A stretch of DNA of 64,000 nucleotides, taken from NCBI GenBank assembly GCA_035274425.1, contig DATEOC010000059.1, positions 1 through 64,000 of the forward strand, in the 5' to 3' direction. Origin of the DNA: JADMIH01 sp035274425. GTDB lineage: Bacteria; Chloroflexota; Chloroflexia; QHBQ01; JADMIH01. Shown piece by piece: positions 8,702-17,349 of the stretch (within the stretch, counting starts at the first letter, position 1; the number at the start of each line of letters is the position of its first letter). The notes under the pieces were generated by a model. That model did no database searches and was not told where the DNA came from. It saw only the letters and a program-made list of their open reading frames with translations. A program made the translations under genes and the position numbers.

Positions 8702-9118
8702 TTGTACAGGGCATATATATGCTGCGGCCCGAACTGCGGCCCTAAGGGATCGGGCACGCTGCTCGACTTCCTCGCGGACGAAGTGGCACGGCAAGGGCTG
8801 AGCGAGCAGGTAACGGTGCTGCCGACAGGCTGCCAGAGTCACTGCGACTCCGGCCCTACGATGGTGGTCTACCCTGGCCCTGTATATTACCAGGAGGTTG
8901 ACGCCGAGCGCCTGCGTCGAATCATAGCCGAGCATTTCGTCGCGGGTAGACCTGTCCAGGAGTACTTCTGGACCGGCGTGAAGAAGCGAATATTGACGCA
9001 GCACGAGCGCCGCGCCGCATGGGTCATCCGCCAGGCGGACTGGCCGAAACCGCCCGACCGTCCTACCACAGCCAAGCCGAAACGCGAAAAGCCTGCTGTA
9101 GACGATTTCAAGTGGTAA
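8702..9118 (+). CDS. Thioredoxin-fold [2Fe-2S] ferredoxin
   Basis: 138 residues from the TTG at 8702, which has AAGGGG at 8688-8693; the longer frame from 8675 would begin inside the upstream hairpin. The N-terminal half has the pattern of 2Fe-2S thioredoxin-like ferredoxins and NuoE C-terminal domains: 'CCGPNCGP', then 'LPTGCQSHCDSGP', giving the cluster cysteines, and 'VVYPGPVYY'. The basic C-terminal tail of about 35 residues is extra. Lying right behind korAB, it could be an electron partner of the oxidoreductase; this is inference from context only. Confidence 0.75.
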   Translation: MYRAYICCGPNCGPKGSGTLLDFLADEVARQGLSEQVTVLPTGCQSHCDSGPTMVVYPGPVYYQEVDAERLRRIIAEHFVAGRPVQEYFWTGVKKRILTQHERRAAWVIRQADWPKPPDRPTTAKPKREKPAVDDFKW

Positions 9119-9214
9119 CCTCAGATACGGTGAGATAGGTAGCCTTAGAACCTCGCTAAGAACAAGGCTTCTCTCTGTCATTCCAATATGGCGTCCAGGA
9201 ACTGTAACCCTTAG

Positions 9215-9300
9215 CCTGTCATTCTGAGCGAAGCGAAGAATCTAAAACTCTATCCATACGTCCAAGCTCGGAGATTCTTCGCTTCGCTCAGAATGACAGG
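9215..9300. repeat. Dispersed inverted-repeat element, copy 1
   Basis: Perfect 29-bp inverted arms (9215-9243 and 9272-9300) around a 28-nt loop. The arm contains 'gagcgaagcgaagaatct'. A second copy at 33621-33706 matches in arms, loop and total size (86 bp). It is a REP/MITE-like non-coding element. Confidence 0.85.
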
Positions 9301-9357
9301 GAGAATGGTACTTCGTTATTCAAGCATTGCTGGCCTTATAGTGCCTCTCGAAAGCTG

Positions 9358-10374
9358 TTACATTGAATCGTGCATAGCGATTTGTTTACCTGCTTCTTCT
9401 TTATGATCCATAGAGAAGGGTCGGGCTATACCCGCGAACAGCAGCATCGCAATGAGCGCCAGCAGGTGCTGGTAGGTCAATTGCAGATTGTACCCGGCAA
9501 ACAAGAGCAGTAGAAGCCCCAGCCCAGTGTTGGGGTTGGCGAACTCCGCCTTTCCTTCAGCGCGTGAGAAGCAGGTCAGTATCGAATAGATGAACGCGGC
9601 AAACGCGAGGGCGTAAATTGGCCAGGGGAGAAAGTGCGTGAAGCCAACAGACCATAACGTGAATACGCCCGTGAAGCCCTGGTCAACCGCCATGTCAGCG
9701 ATGTTCCCTGCTGCGAACAAGAGAGCGGCGACAACGGGAAGCACCCATCTCCGCACATTTTTCCATTGCCCACCGGGCAGTGCTATGGCAGCGAAGAAGG
9801 CGAGGGGTGTTGCCAGGGCCAATATCTCTCCCAGGTTCAATACCAGCACGGGCACGCCTTCCCAACCCCAGCGCGCCGCCAGCGCTTGCTGAAGGATGTA
9901 GTAAAACCACCCAATGTACGCCAATAGCACGATCAGGATTGAGAGTTTGGATGGTCTGTTGAGCGTGCGCCTGGTGAGTGCGTAGAGGCCAACCCACGCA
10001 AGCGCTACGAACGACACGATGTTGTAGGTCGTGCTCATCCAATTGGTCGTTGGGAAGAAGGGCGCTACTATTGTGAGCGTTCCAAAGAGGGATAGGTACA
10101 TGGCGAGAGACACCTCTCGCTGCAATTGCTTGCGGATTGCCCTTTCACCCAGGTCGAGTATAGCCAGGAAAAAGAGTATCACCGCGGCGATAAAGGCCAG
10201 GGGAAAAACCTTTATCCCTACTTGACCTATACCCTCGATAATGTCACGGGGAGTGCCCTCGAGAGCGGGCGAAGCTGACATGCGTGACACCGTGCGGCCA
10301 AGCAGCCACTCGACGCTGCCAAGCGCGGCAAGCGCGATAGCCGCATAACGCAGAAGCCAGGCGCGCTCTCCCAC
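9358..10374 (-). CDS. Polytopic membrane protein, unknown
   Basis: 338 residues from a GTG, with about nine or ten hydrophobic helices and short loops, and no conserved motif that I recognise. It starts 3 bases after the stop of the upstream membrane-protein gene (10378-10755), with AAAGG overlapping that stop, so the two form an operon. It probably acts in the cytoplasmic membrane as a transporter or an envelope component. Function is not assignable. Confidence 0.7.
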   Translation of the reverse strand: MGERAWLLRYAAIALAALGSVEWLLGRTVSRMSASPALEGTPRDIIEGIGQVGIKVFPLAFIAAVILFFLAILDLGERAIRKQLQREVSLAMYLSLFGTLTIVAPFFPTTNWMSTTYNIVSFVALAWVGLYALTRRTLNRPSKLSILIVLLAYIGWFYYILQQALAARWGWEGVPVLVLNLGEILALATPLAFFAAIALPGGQWKNVRRWVLPVVAALLFAAGNIADMAVDQGFTGVFTLWSVGFTHFLPWPIYALAFAAFIYSILTCFSRAEGKAEFANPNTGLGLLLLLFAGYNLQLTYQHLLALIAMLLFAGIARPFSMDHKEEAGKQIAMHDSM

Positions 10375-10377
10375 CTT

Positions 10378-10755
10378 TCAGCCGCCGGCAGCTGTGACGA
10401 CGGCGCGGTCTGCCAGCCCCCATATGAACAACATCCCAAGCCCATACAGGAGCGACTCCCGAGTCGTGTTGCTGCCACGTGTAAAGGCAAATATGCTGGG
10501 CAGCACCAGCACAATAGTGATGCCGTATAAGAAGTGAATAGACCTGTTCGGGGAGAGGCCGATCATAATCAGCACCAGTCCCACGATTGCTTCAACAGTG
10601 AAGAGTGCCGCGCCTATCGCAACGGCGCCGTTAAAGCTTGCGTCCGGCGGTTGCTTCCTGAAGAAGTTGAACAGGCCCCACACCCCTACTATAAGAGGGT
10701 ACAGGTTGATCATATTTGAGAGTATCTTGTGCGCGCCAATGAAGATATCGGTCAT
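10378..10755 (-). CDS. Small four-helix membrane protein, unknown
   Basis: 125 residues with four hydrophobic segments. The ATG has GGGAG seven bases upstream. It is the first gene of a two-gene minus-strand operon with 9358-10374 and is divergent from the histidine kinase gene. The family is not recognised. Confidence 0.7.
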   Translation of the reverse strand: MTDIFIGAHKILSNMINLYPLIVGVWGLFNFFRKQPPDASFNGAVAIGAALFTVEAIVGLVLIMIGLSPNRSIHFLYGITIVLVLPSIFAFTRGSNTTRESLLYGLGMLFIWGLADRAVVTAAGG

Positions 10756-10819
10756 TCATCACTCCCTGAGCAATCTACCATAGCGCCAGTCAGGTGTCAA
10801 TCAAAGTTTGTGATAAATG

Positions 10820-10848
10820 TTGCAATCTCATTGACACCCACATATAAT
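10820..10848 (+). promoter_or_regulatory. Promoter of the kinase-regulator operon, leaderless
   Basis: TTGCAA (10820-10825), a 17-nt spacer and TATAAT (10843-10848). The predicted transcript start (about 10854-10856) falls on the GTG/ATG start codon pair of the histidine kinase, and no ribosome site exists. This suggests a leaderless mRNA. Confidence 0.6.
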
Positions 10849-10853
10849 GGGTA

Positions 10854-12821
10854 GTGATGAGACCTTCCAGGCTACCACCCGGAATTGCATCGAGCCAGCG
10901 CGCATTGCCGAATGCGCTCCGCCACCTACGCGCGCTATTGATGAGCGGAAATGGTGTGCTCAGCGTAGATGGTTTGGACGCCCTGGTGCGCGCGCTCGCC
11001 GTTGCAACTGTGGTGTTGCTCAGCCTACTTGGTTACGAGCATCCTACTTCACCATCAGGGCCTGGTATCGGCAAAGTCCTTGAGCCGATGGTAGTTGCGG
11101 GCGCGCTCGTAGTGTACAACGTGCTGGTCATTGCTTTGCTTGGGGTCCCGTGGCGGCATCGCCCAGGCTTTTACCTCTTCCTTTTCGATTGGGCTGTAGC
11201 CTCCCTATCCGTAGCCCTCACGGGGTGGATGTTCAGCCCCTTCATCATCCTCCTTTATGCACTGGTGATAGGAGCGGCCCTTCGCCTCGGATTCTCGCGC
11301 TCTATGTTCGTGGTATGCGGCTGCGCGCTCCTATTCCTCTCTGTGGGTGCATTAGTGCCCGCGCCCGTAGAGTCCCTCAAGCTCCCTATCCTGGTTGTAG
11401 AGATGACCTCCCTGCTGATGGTGGCAGTGACCGCCGCCGCGATGAGGCGCGCGGTCGAGGTGGAGATCAGGCGCGTCGAGCTGGAGGAGCAGTCAGCCGG
11501 CCAGTTCCGCCTACTGAACGAGCTTATCAATTCGCTACTCATTGGCACCCCTGACCTGGACCGCGTTACGCATTCGGTTGCAGAGGTCTCCAGCGCCGCG
11601 CTTCGAGCGGAGGCTGGGTTGGTGGTCATGTCCGAGCCTGCGGTAGAAGCTGGCTTCAATAGTGCGAGCTCCGCCTTACCCATCAGCTTCTATCTAGCCT
11701 CAGACCATGAGCCTCACCCCGTGACACTATCTACATCCGAGCGCGAGTTGGTCAATCAGGTGTTTCGTACAGGCGAGCCGGTTATCGTAGGTGGCACCGA
11801 CGCCGGTATCGAGACCGATTTTCCGGCACTTACGCGAAATGGTGCGCAAGCCCGCACGGTCCTTTGCGTGCCCTTCTCCTTCGAGGCAAACTGCCTGGGC
11901 GCTCTTCTTGTCGGGCGGCACTCGCGCCTGGCGTTCAATGAGGCCGATATCAATCTCCTCGCTGCTATCGGGCAGCAGATGGCAGTGGCCGTACGGCTGG
12001 CGCGCCTCTACGGCATGGAGCATGAAAAGGCGGTGCAGTCGGCGGAGCGAGAACGCCTGGAGCGCGACCTCCTCTCCATCGTGTCGCACGACCTGCGAAC
12101 CCCACTTACGGCCATCAAGATGTGCGTTGGAGCTTTGTCGAAGGGGAGCGATGAGGCGCAAGACCGCCTTGTCCGCAACATCGAGCGCAACGCTGACCGT
12201 CTGACCGGACTCGTGGACGACCTGCTCGATATGGCCCGATTACGCTCCGGGCGCGTTGCTCTCGATTGGCGAGTTCTGAACTTAGGAGAGGTCATTAGCG
12301 AGTTGGCGTCGCAGGTATGGCCGATGGTGGAGAGCAAGAACCAATCGCTGCGCGTGGACCTCCCCGCCCGCGGCTCTGTCCGGTGGAATAGCCTCACCCT
12401 GACCGCAGACCGGCGGCGCATCGAGCAGGTGCTCCTCAATTTGATAGCGAACGCCCATAAGTACGCGCCTGAAGCGAGCAGCATCACCCTTGGAGCTACC
12501 CCTCGCGGTGGCGAAGTAAGGGTATTTGTGCGGGATGAGGGTCCGGGCATCGCCCCGCATGAGCGCGGTAGAATCTTCGAGAAGTTTTACAGCAAGTCTC
12601 AGGAGGCTGCGAGCACACCTTCAGAAAGCGTTGGCCTGGGCCTCGCCATAGCGCGCTCGCTGGTGAGAATGCACGGTGGCGAGATAGGCGTTCAAAGTCG
12701 CGTAGGCGGTGGCAGTACCTTTTACTTCACGCTGCCTAGAGAGCGGGTAAGGAGCGACACTGTGCCTGCAGAAGAGCTTACCCACACAGAGGTCACTCCC
12801 GATGCGCATCCTCGTCATTGA
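10854..12821 (+). CDS. Membrane sensor histidine kinase with GAF domain
   Basis: 655 residues from GTG 10854 (or ATG 10857). It has about six transmembrane helices (residues 45-200), a short coiled linker, a GAF-like domain (about 225-385), and a HisKA domain with the phospho-acceptor His412 in 'SIVSHDLRTPL'. The HATPase_c domain shows 'LLNLIANAHKYAPE' (N box), 'DEGPGI' (G1), 'FEKFY' and 'GLGLAIARSLV' (G2). It would sense a membrane or small-molecule signal and phosphorylate the regulator encoded next, whose start overlaps its end by 20 bases. Both are co-transcribed with a membrane glycosyltransferase. Confidence 0.92.
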   Translation: MMRPSRLPPGIASSQRALPNALRHLRALLMSGNGVLSVDGLDALVRALAVATVVLLSLLGYEHPTSPSGPGIGKVLEPMVVAGALVVYNVLVIALLGVPWRHRPGFYLFLFDWAVASLSVALTGWMFSPFIILLYALVIGAALRLGFSRSMFVVCGCALLFLSVGALVPAPVESLKLPILVVEMTSLLMVAVTAAAMRRAVEVEIRRVELEEQSAGQFRLLNELINSLLIGTPDLDRVTHSVAEVSSAALRAEAGLVVMSEPAVEAGFNSASSALPISFYLASDHEPHPVTLSTSERELVNQVFRTGEPVIVGGTDAGIETDFPALTRNGAQARTVLCVPFSFEANCLGALLVGRHSRLAFNEADINLLAAIGQQMAVAVRLARLYGMEHEKAVQSAERERLERDLLSIVSHDLRTPLTAIKMCVGALSKGSDEAQDRLVRNIERNADRLTGLVDDLLDMARLRSGRVALDWRVLNLGEVISELASQVWPMVESKNQSLRVDLPARGSVRWNSLTLTADRRRIEQVLLNLIANAHKYAPEASSITLGATPRGGEVRVFVRDEGPGIAPHERGRIFEKFYSKSQEAASTPSESVGLGLAIARSLVRMHGGEIGVQSRVGGGSTFYFTLPRERVRSDTVPAEELTHTEVTPDAHPRH

Positions 12822-13488
12822 CGATGATCCTGATATAGCCGAAGCCATCACGCTAGCATTCGGCGTGCAGTGGCCGGAAGCTGTAGTGTTGGTGGCGCGG
12901 GACGGAGCAAGCGCGGTGCCGATGGTGACTTCCGAGCACCCGGACGTAGTGCTTCTGGATGTAGCCCTTCCAGACGCCGACGGATTCGAGGTGCTAACGA
13001 AGATACGAGCCATATCCGATCTCCCCATCCTGATGATCTCCGCCAGGGGCGAGGAGCCTGATAAGGTGCGCGGCCTGGAGCTTGGGGCCGATGATTACCT
13101 GACCAAGCCGTTCGGCGCGCTGGAGCTATCGGCGCGCATCAGGGCGGTGCTGCGCCGCGCGCGGTCCCTCCCCCCTGTGAGCGGCGCGGGCAAGTTCGAA
13201 GCCGGACCAATCTCCATCAATTATGCATCTCACCAGGTATCTCTCAACGGCACACAGGTCAAGCTGACACCTATCGAATATAAGCTCCTTTACCAACTGA
13301 CGCGCAACGCCGGCCAGGTGCTCCTGCATGACGACTTGCTCACTAAAATCTGGGGGCCGGAGTACCTGGGCGAGCTTGATTACCTGCGTATATACGTCAG
13401 ACGGCTCAGGGAGAAGCTGGAGGCCAACCCCCAGCAGCCGAGGTACATCCTCACCGAGCGCGGCATAGGGTACAGGTTTGAGCGGTAA
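12802..13488 (+). CDS. OmpR-family response regulator
   Basis: 228 residues. The receiver domain has the acidic triad near Asp7-9, the phospho-acceptor Asp53 ('VVLLDVALPDADGFE'), the switch Ser in 'LMISARGE' and Lys in 'YLTKPFG'. It is followed by a winged-helix DNA-binding domain ending 'YILTERGIGYRFER'. Its reading frame overlaps the kinase gene and its stop overlaps the start of the glycosyltransferase gene (TAATG), so all three are coupled. It resembles KdpE and the regulator at 61616-62401. Confidence 0.92.
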   Translation: MRILVIDDDPDIAEAITLAFGVQWPEAVVLVARDGASAVPMVTSEHPDVVLLDVALPDADGFEVLTKIRAISDLPILMISARGEEPDKVRGLELGADDYLTKPFGALELSARIRAVLRRARSLPPVSGAGKFEAGPISINYASHQVSLNGTQVKLTPIEYKLLYQLTRNAGQVLLHDDLLTKIWGPEYLGELDYLRIYVRRLREKLEANPQQPRYILTERGIGYRFER

Positions 13489-15065
13489 TGGACATGGCCT
13501 CCAAGCTCGCCATCCGCGACGTGCCGGGTAATAGCAAGCAATTACAGTCCCTCGTGCTCCTTATCGCAGGTGGCATCCTACTCGTCTCTTTCCTCATTCT
13601 CACCATTCTCTACCCGCTTGGGGCGCTCCATTCGCATGTCATCCCGAACGCGATAGAGTCGAAGCCTGCATGGAGGCTGATAGAGGGCGGAATAATCACG
13701 CTCGACAAGCCACTGTATGTCGCAGCGATGATTGCTATGCATATAGTCTACCTGGGCGCGCTCATCATAGCGATTCGTCGTGCGCGCTCCTCGGAAGAGA
13801 TTGCGCGTCGTGATAACATGCTGGGCAAGTTGGTCCTGGGGATAGGGTTGGCGTGTGCGGTGGTGCTATTATGGAGCTATCCCCTCTTCTCCCAGGATGT
13901 ATTCGATTACCTGTTTCACACGCACGAATGGGTGCAGTACGGGGCCAGCCCCTTCACCCATATCCCGTCGCAGTTCAGCTTCGACCCTCTGTACCCTTAC
14001 GTCTCGTGGACGGACGCTCCCAGCCCATACGGTCCTGTCTGGATTCTCTTGACCGCGCCACTCAGTTGGCTGGCGGTAGACGACCTCTTTGCCAACCTGG
14101 TGCTCTTCAAGGGCCTATCGGTGCTGTGCTACGCGGGGAGCGCGTTCCTTCTCTACCTGGTTTTGGGCAAGGTACTGCCACGATACAGAGTCGCGGGCAC
14201 CCTTCTTTTCGCATGGAACCCCCTGGTGCTGATGGAGTTCGGCGGTAGCGGCCACAACGATATCGTTATGGTCTTCTTTGCGATACTAGCGGCGTGGCTG
14301 GTGCTCAATGGGCGATTCGCGCTGGGCTTGCTCGCACTCACCGCCAGCATGCTGATAAAGATCGTGACTATATTTATTTTGCCCTTATTCGTGGTCTACG
14401 TGTGGAGGCAGCTTACTGGGCAAGCGAGGGCGGGGCATGCGCCGCCCCTACGACAACGGCCTAAGGTGGCTATATATCTGCAAGCGCCGCTTTACAGGCT
14501 GCTTGGTTACTTCCTGCTTGCTGCGGGGGTGGCTGCTCTCTGCTACGCTCCTTTTTGGGAAGGGCTGAATAGCATGGCCTTCCTCAGAAGAGGGGATATT
14601 GTCGGTGGCGCGCCCGTCGGCAATGTCGTCACCGGCTGGATCGAGGTTTTCCGGCTGGGGCACGATACCGCATCGAATATATGGAAAGTATTCGCATGGG
14701 GAAGTTTCGCGGTGTTCATCTTGCGCCAGACCTGGGTCGTCTGGACCGGCAGCCGCCATACCTTCTCGCAGCTACCAGGCGTCGATAGGCTGAGTGCTGT
14801 TGTTGGCTGGGTGACTGACGGTAAGCAGTCTAAGGTCGCGCAGACTGTAGAGATGAGCACAGAGACCGATACGGAGCGCCTCTTCCGTGCAAGTCTCTCA
14901 ATAATGTTCTTCTATGCCGTTGTGGTCAGCCAGTATTATCAACCCTGGTATCTAAGCTGGGCGCTCGTCTGGACCGGCATGCTGCTCCGGCCACCTTATC
15001 GAGTGATGGTGTGGACGCTCCTCTTGTTCAGCGTCGTGGCGGTAGTCGGCTACGTCTACTTATGA
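13488..15065 (+). CDS. Polytopic GT-C glycosyltransferase, paralog of 548-2323
   Basis: 525 residues with about twelve membrane helices. It carries the same ordered blocks as the protein at 548-2323: 'SQDVFDYLF', 'PSPYGPVWILL', 'AWNPLVLMEFGGSGHND', then an inter-helix loop with polar insert and 'YYQPWYLSWALVW' near the end. It is of MptB/GT87 type, probably moving a sugar from a polyprenyl carrier onto an envelope glycolipid or glycan. Start overlap with the response regulator stop indicates coupling, so the two-component system may set envelope glycosylation. A 19-bp hairpin follows. Confidence 0.75.
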   Translation: MDMASKLAIRDVPGNSKQLQSLVLLIAGGILLVSFLILTILYPLGALHSHVIPNAIESKPAWRLIEGGIITLDKPLYVAAMIAMHIVYLGALIIAIRRARSSEEIARRDNMLGKLVLGIGLACAVVLLWSYPLFSQDVFDYLFHTHEWVQYGASPFTHIPSQFSFDPLYPYVSWTDAPSPYGPVWILLTAPLSWLAVDDLFANLVLFKGLSVLCYAGSAFLLYLVLGKVLPRYRVAGTLLFAWNPLVLMEFGGSGHNDIVMVFFAILAAWLVLNGRFALGLLALTASMLIKIVTIFILPLFVVYVWRQLTGQARAGHAPPLRQRPKVAIYLQAPLYRLLGYFLLAAGVAALCYAPFWEGLNSMAFLRRGDIVGGAPVGNVVTGWIEVFRLGHDTASNIWKVFAWGSFAVFILRQTWVVWTGSRHTFSQLPGVDRLSAVVGWVTDGKQSKVAQTVEMSTETDTERLFRASLSIMFFYAVVVSQYYQPWYLSWALVWTGMLLRPPYRVMVWTLLLFSVVAVVGYVYL

Positions 15066-15077
15066 ATAATCTCTTAT

Positions 15078-15127
15078 CTTTTCCTCTCGATTTCCGATCG
15101 TCCAGGGCCGGAAATCGAGAGGAAAAG
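15078..15127 (+). terminator. 19-bp perfect hairpin after the glycosyltransferase operon
   Basis: Arms 15078-15096 and 15109-15127, loop 12 nt, no T-tract. It lies 13 bases beyond the stop codon. Confidence 0.6.
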
Positions 15128-15199
15128 AAGAAACCATTCCCCTCCGGGGATTTTATATGAACTATTAAGGTTTTGGTTAACGAATTTTCCTTAAATAGC

Positions 15200-15228
15200 T
15201 AGCCAAAGCGCAAGTGCTACGCTATAAT
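15200..15228 (+). promoter_or_regulatory. Promoter of the respiratory gene block
   Basis: TAGCCA (15200-15205), a 17-nt spacer and a perfect TATAAT (15223-15228). The predicted start is at about 15235, giving a leader of about 64 nt with GGAGGG before the 42-residue gene. Confidence 0.5.
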
Positions 15229-15298
15229 AGCGGTGGCTGAACACAGGGCAGGCGTATTGCGCGTGCCGTGCGGCAGGAGTAGGGAGCAGGAGGGTCTT

Positions 15299-15427
15299 AT
15301 GGAAGTCACCGAGACGATGGAATTGGTCATCATCTTCCCCGCGATTTTGTTCACGCTGTTTCTTCTCTGGATTATCGACCGCATAGGCACGGTTCGCACG
15401 ACTTCGGAAGAAGAGGAGGAAGTGTAA
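15299..15427 (+). CDS. 42-residue single-helix membrane subunit
   Basis: One hydrophobic helix ('LVIIFPAILFTLFLLWII') followed by a charged tail ending in a run of Glu. The ATG has an AGGAGGG site. Its stop overlaps the start of the cytochrome b6 gene (TAATG), so the two proteins are made in a coupled manner. Its position suggests a small accessory subunit of the bc complex, analogous in layout (not provably in ancestry) to the PetG/PetL/PetN peptides of b6f. Confidence 0.7.
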   Translation: MEVTETMELVIIFPAILFTLFLLWIIDRIGTVRTTSEEEEEV

Positions 15428-16311
15428 TGGCACGTCGCTCAATGGCCGACAGGGTCCCGCGCTTCCCACGGCCCGGGGATGTTGTTGAAAAGCTCCCAGG
15501 CCCGGTACGCAAGCGCGTCAAGAAGACCGGAGAGATAACAGCTCGCACCTGGGATGACGTCAAGACCTCTATCGTGCGCAACGGCTGGCCCACCTCGGTG
15601 CGTGGCCGCTCGCTGGCGATCATGAACAGCGTCTTCCTGCATCTGCACCCCATCCGCACCCGCCCCGACGCGATAAAGATGAGCTACACTTTCGGTCTGG
15701 GGGGCATTACCTTCTTCCTTTTCCTCCTCCTCACCCTGACCGGCGTGCTGTTGATGTTCTACTACATCCCCACCACCACGCAGGCGTGGCAGACGATACG
15801 CGACCTCCAGGCCGACCAGCCCTTCGGCTACCTGCTACGCAATATCCACAGGTGGGGCGCGCACGCGATGGTGATTACGGTATTCCTGCATATGGCGCGC
15901 GTTTTCTATACAGGCTCGTTCCGTGCGCCCAGGCAGTTCAACTGGGTCGTGGGCGTGATTTTGCTGGTCCTCACCTTCCTGCTGAGCTACACAGGCTACC
16001 TCCTCCCCTGGGACCAACTGGCGCTGTGGGCCGTCACAGTGGGTGTAAATATGGTCGGCTCGACGCCTTTCGTAGGGGACCTTGTGAGTCTATTCCTCAT
16101 CGGAGACTACAGCGTGGGGCAAAACGCCCTGATACGCTTCTATACGCTGCACGTCGTCGCACTCCCACTTGCACTCTCCGTCTTCCTCGCAATCCACTTC
16201 TGGAGGATCCGCAAGGACGGCTTCTCACGCGGCCTTACCTTCACCTCCCGCATCGTAGAGCGAGCCGATACCCGCTCGGCAGGAGAGAAAGCCGCAGGGC
16301 AAGCCAAATAG
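15427..16311 (+). CDS. petB: Cytochrome b6-type subunit (N-terminal half of cytochrome b)
   Basis: 294 residues with four core membrane helices, carrying two b hemes of a quinol:cytochrome c oxidoreductase. Ligands are His141 ('NIHRWGAH') and His155 ('FLHMARVF') on one helix, His242 ('TLHVVALP') and His257 ('AIHFWRIRKDG') on another. The second pair has 14 residues between, the b6-type spacing, rather than 13. The Cys that holds heme c_n in b6f is a Gly here (Gly90, 'FGLGGIT'). An extra N-terminal soluble region of about 75 residues precedes the first helix. The C-terminal half of cytochrome b is a separate gene, 16443-17324. Confidence 0.93.
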   Translation: MARRSMADRVPRFPRPGDVVEKLPGPVRKRVKKTGEITARTWDDVKTSIVRNGWPTSVRGRSLAIMNSVFLHLHPIRTRPDAIKMSYTFGLGGITFFLFLLLTLTGVLLMFYYIPTTTQAWQTIRDLQADQPFGYLLRNIHRWGAHAMVITVFLHMARVFYTGSFRAPRQFNWVVGVILLVLTFLLSYTGYLLPWDQLALWAVTVGVNMVGSTPFVGDLVSLFLIGDYSVGQNALIRFYTLHVVALPLALSVFLAIHFWRIRKDGFSRGLTFTSRIVERADTRSAGEKAAGQAK

Positions 16312-16339
16312 TCAGGTTCACCGCAGAGACGCAGAGTAC

Positions 16340-16425
16340 GCAGAAGTTTTTGGGAATTACGAAATACGAATTACGAATTACACACTAATCTCACGCATCA
16401 CGCATCACGTTTCACGCCTCGTCTT
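16340..16425 (+). repeat. Heptanucleotide repeat tract inside the bc operon
   Basis: Units of the type 'aattacg' and 'catcacg / tttcacg' between the b6 and subunit IV genes. Its position between functionally linked cistrons shows that such tracts are tolerated in mRNA. Confidence 0.7.
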
Positions 16426-16442
16426 CAGGTAAGGAGACCACC

Positions 16443-17324
16443 ATGGCTACAACCGGAGATCGTCTGACAACTTCAGAGCCTAATGTCACGATACAAAAGG
16501 GGTCGAAGGTCCTCACTCCGCCCGCTCGCACGCGCCCGACCACGCCCGCGGAGCAAGAGGCCGATACCGTTCAGGTCTGGCCGCACCTGGTAGTGATCGA
16601 GTTCCTGGCTGCGGTCATCCTCACGATCAACATCGTGTTGGTCAGCACACTTTTCAACAGCCCCCTGCTTGGCCTCGCCAACCCTGATAAGACCCCTAAC
16701 CCGTCGAAAGCGCCCTGGTACTTCCTCAACCTCCAGGAGCTGCTGCTGCACATGAACCCGGCGCTGGCGGGTGTTATAGTGCCCACTATCGCGCTCGGCC
16801 TCATCGCCATAATCCCGTACGTCGATAGGAGCACCAAAGGTCTGGGGGTGTGGTTCTACAGCGCACGCGGACCTCGTATCGCTATCTTCACGACGATTTA
16901 TACGATTGTGGTTTGTGCCGCCCTTATCTCGCTCGACAAGTTCTTCCCCCTGAAGGCAAACTTCACAACCTGGCTACAGATAGGTGATCCTGCCAAGGGT
17001 ACTGTGAGTGGCTTCGCATCTTTTCTCACGGAATTTGTAGCGGGCTTCTTCAATACGGCCACCGCCACGTCTGAAGCCCTGACCTTCCTGATCGAGCTTA
17101 TCGTAGCGTGGCTAATTCCTAGCTTCTTCTTCATCTTCTTCCCCGTGCTGCTGGTCATCCTTCTCAAGATAGTCTTCAAGGGTATAGACCTCAGCGAGGT
17201 AATACTGGCGCTCTTCACTGGTTTTTTCGTAGTCTATTACACGCTAACATTCGTGGGCACATTTATGCGCGGCCCCGGTATGGACCTTTACCCGCCGTGG
17301 GCCTTGCCGCCGACGGTAGAATAA
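16443..17324 (+). CDS. petD: Cytochrome bc complex subunit IV-like protein
   Basis: 293 residues. After a soluble N-terminus comes 'PNPSKAPWYFLNLQELLL', the signature of subunit IV / cytochrome b C-terminal domain that forms part of the Qo site, then further helices including 'IIPYVDRS'. It has more C-terminal helices than chloroplast PetD (about six in total), as in other bacterial split cytochromes b. AAGGAGACC precedes the ATG. Partner of the b6-type subunit encoded upstream. Confidence 0.88.
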   Translation: MATTGDRLTTSEPNVTIQKGSKVLTPPARTRPTTPAEQEADTVQVWPHLVVIEFLAAVILTINIVLVSTLFNSPLLGLANPDKTPNPSKAPWYFLNLQELLLHMNPALAGVIVPTIALGLIAIIPYVDRSTKGLGVWFYSARGPRIAIFTTIYTIVVCAALISLDKFFPLKANFTTWLQIGDPAKGTVSGFASFLTEFVAGFFNTATATSEALTFLIELIVAWLIPSFFFIFFPVLLVILLKIVFKGIDLSEVILALFTGFFVVYYTLTFVGTFMRGPGMDLYPPWALPPTVE

Positions 17325-17349
17325 CGCGGACTAGAAAAAGGAGAAATCC

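Noticed and set aside
10831..10836. TTGACA as the -35 of the histidine kinase promoter
   Set aside because: Only 6 bases separate it from the TATAAT at 10843. TTGCAA at 10820 has the correct 17-nt spacing.
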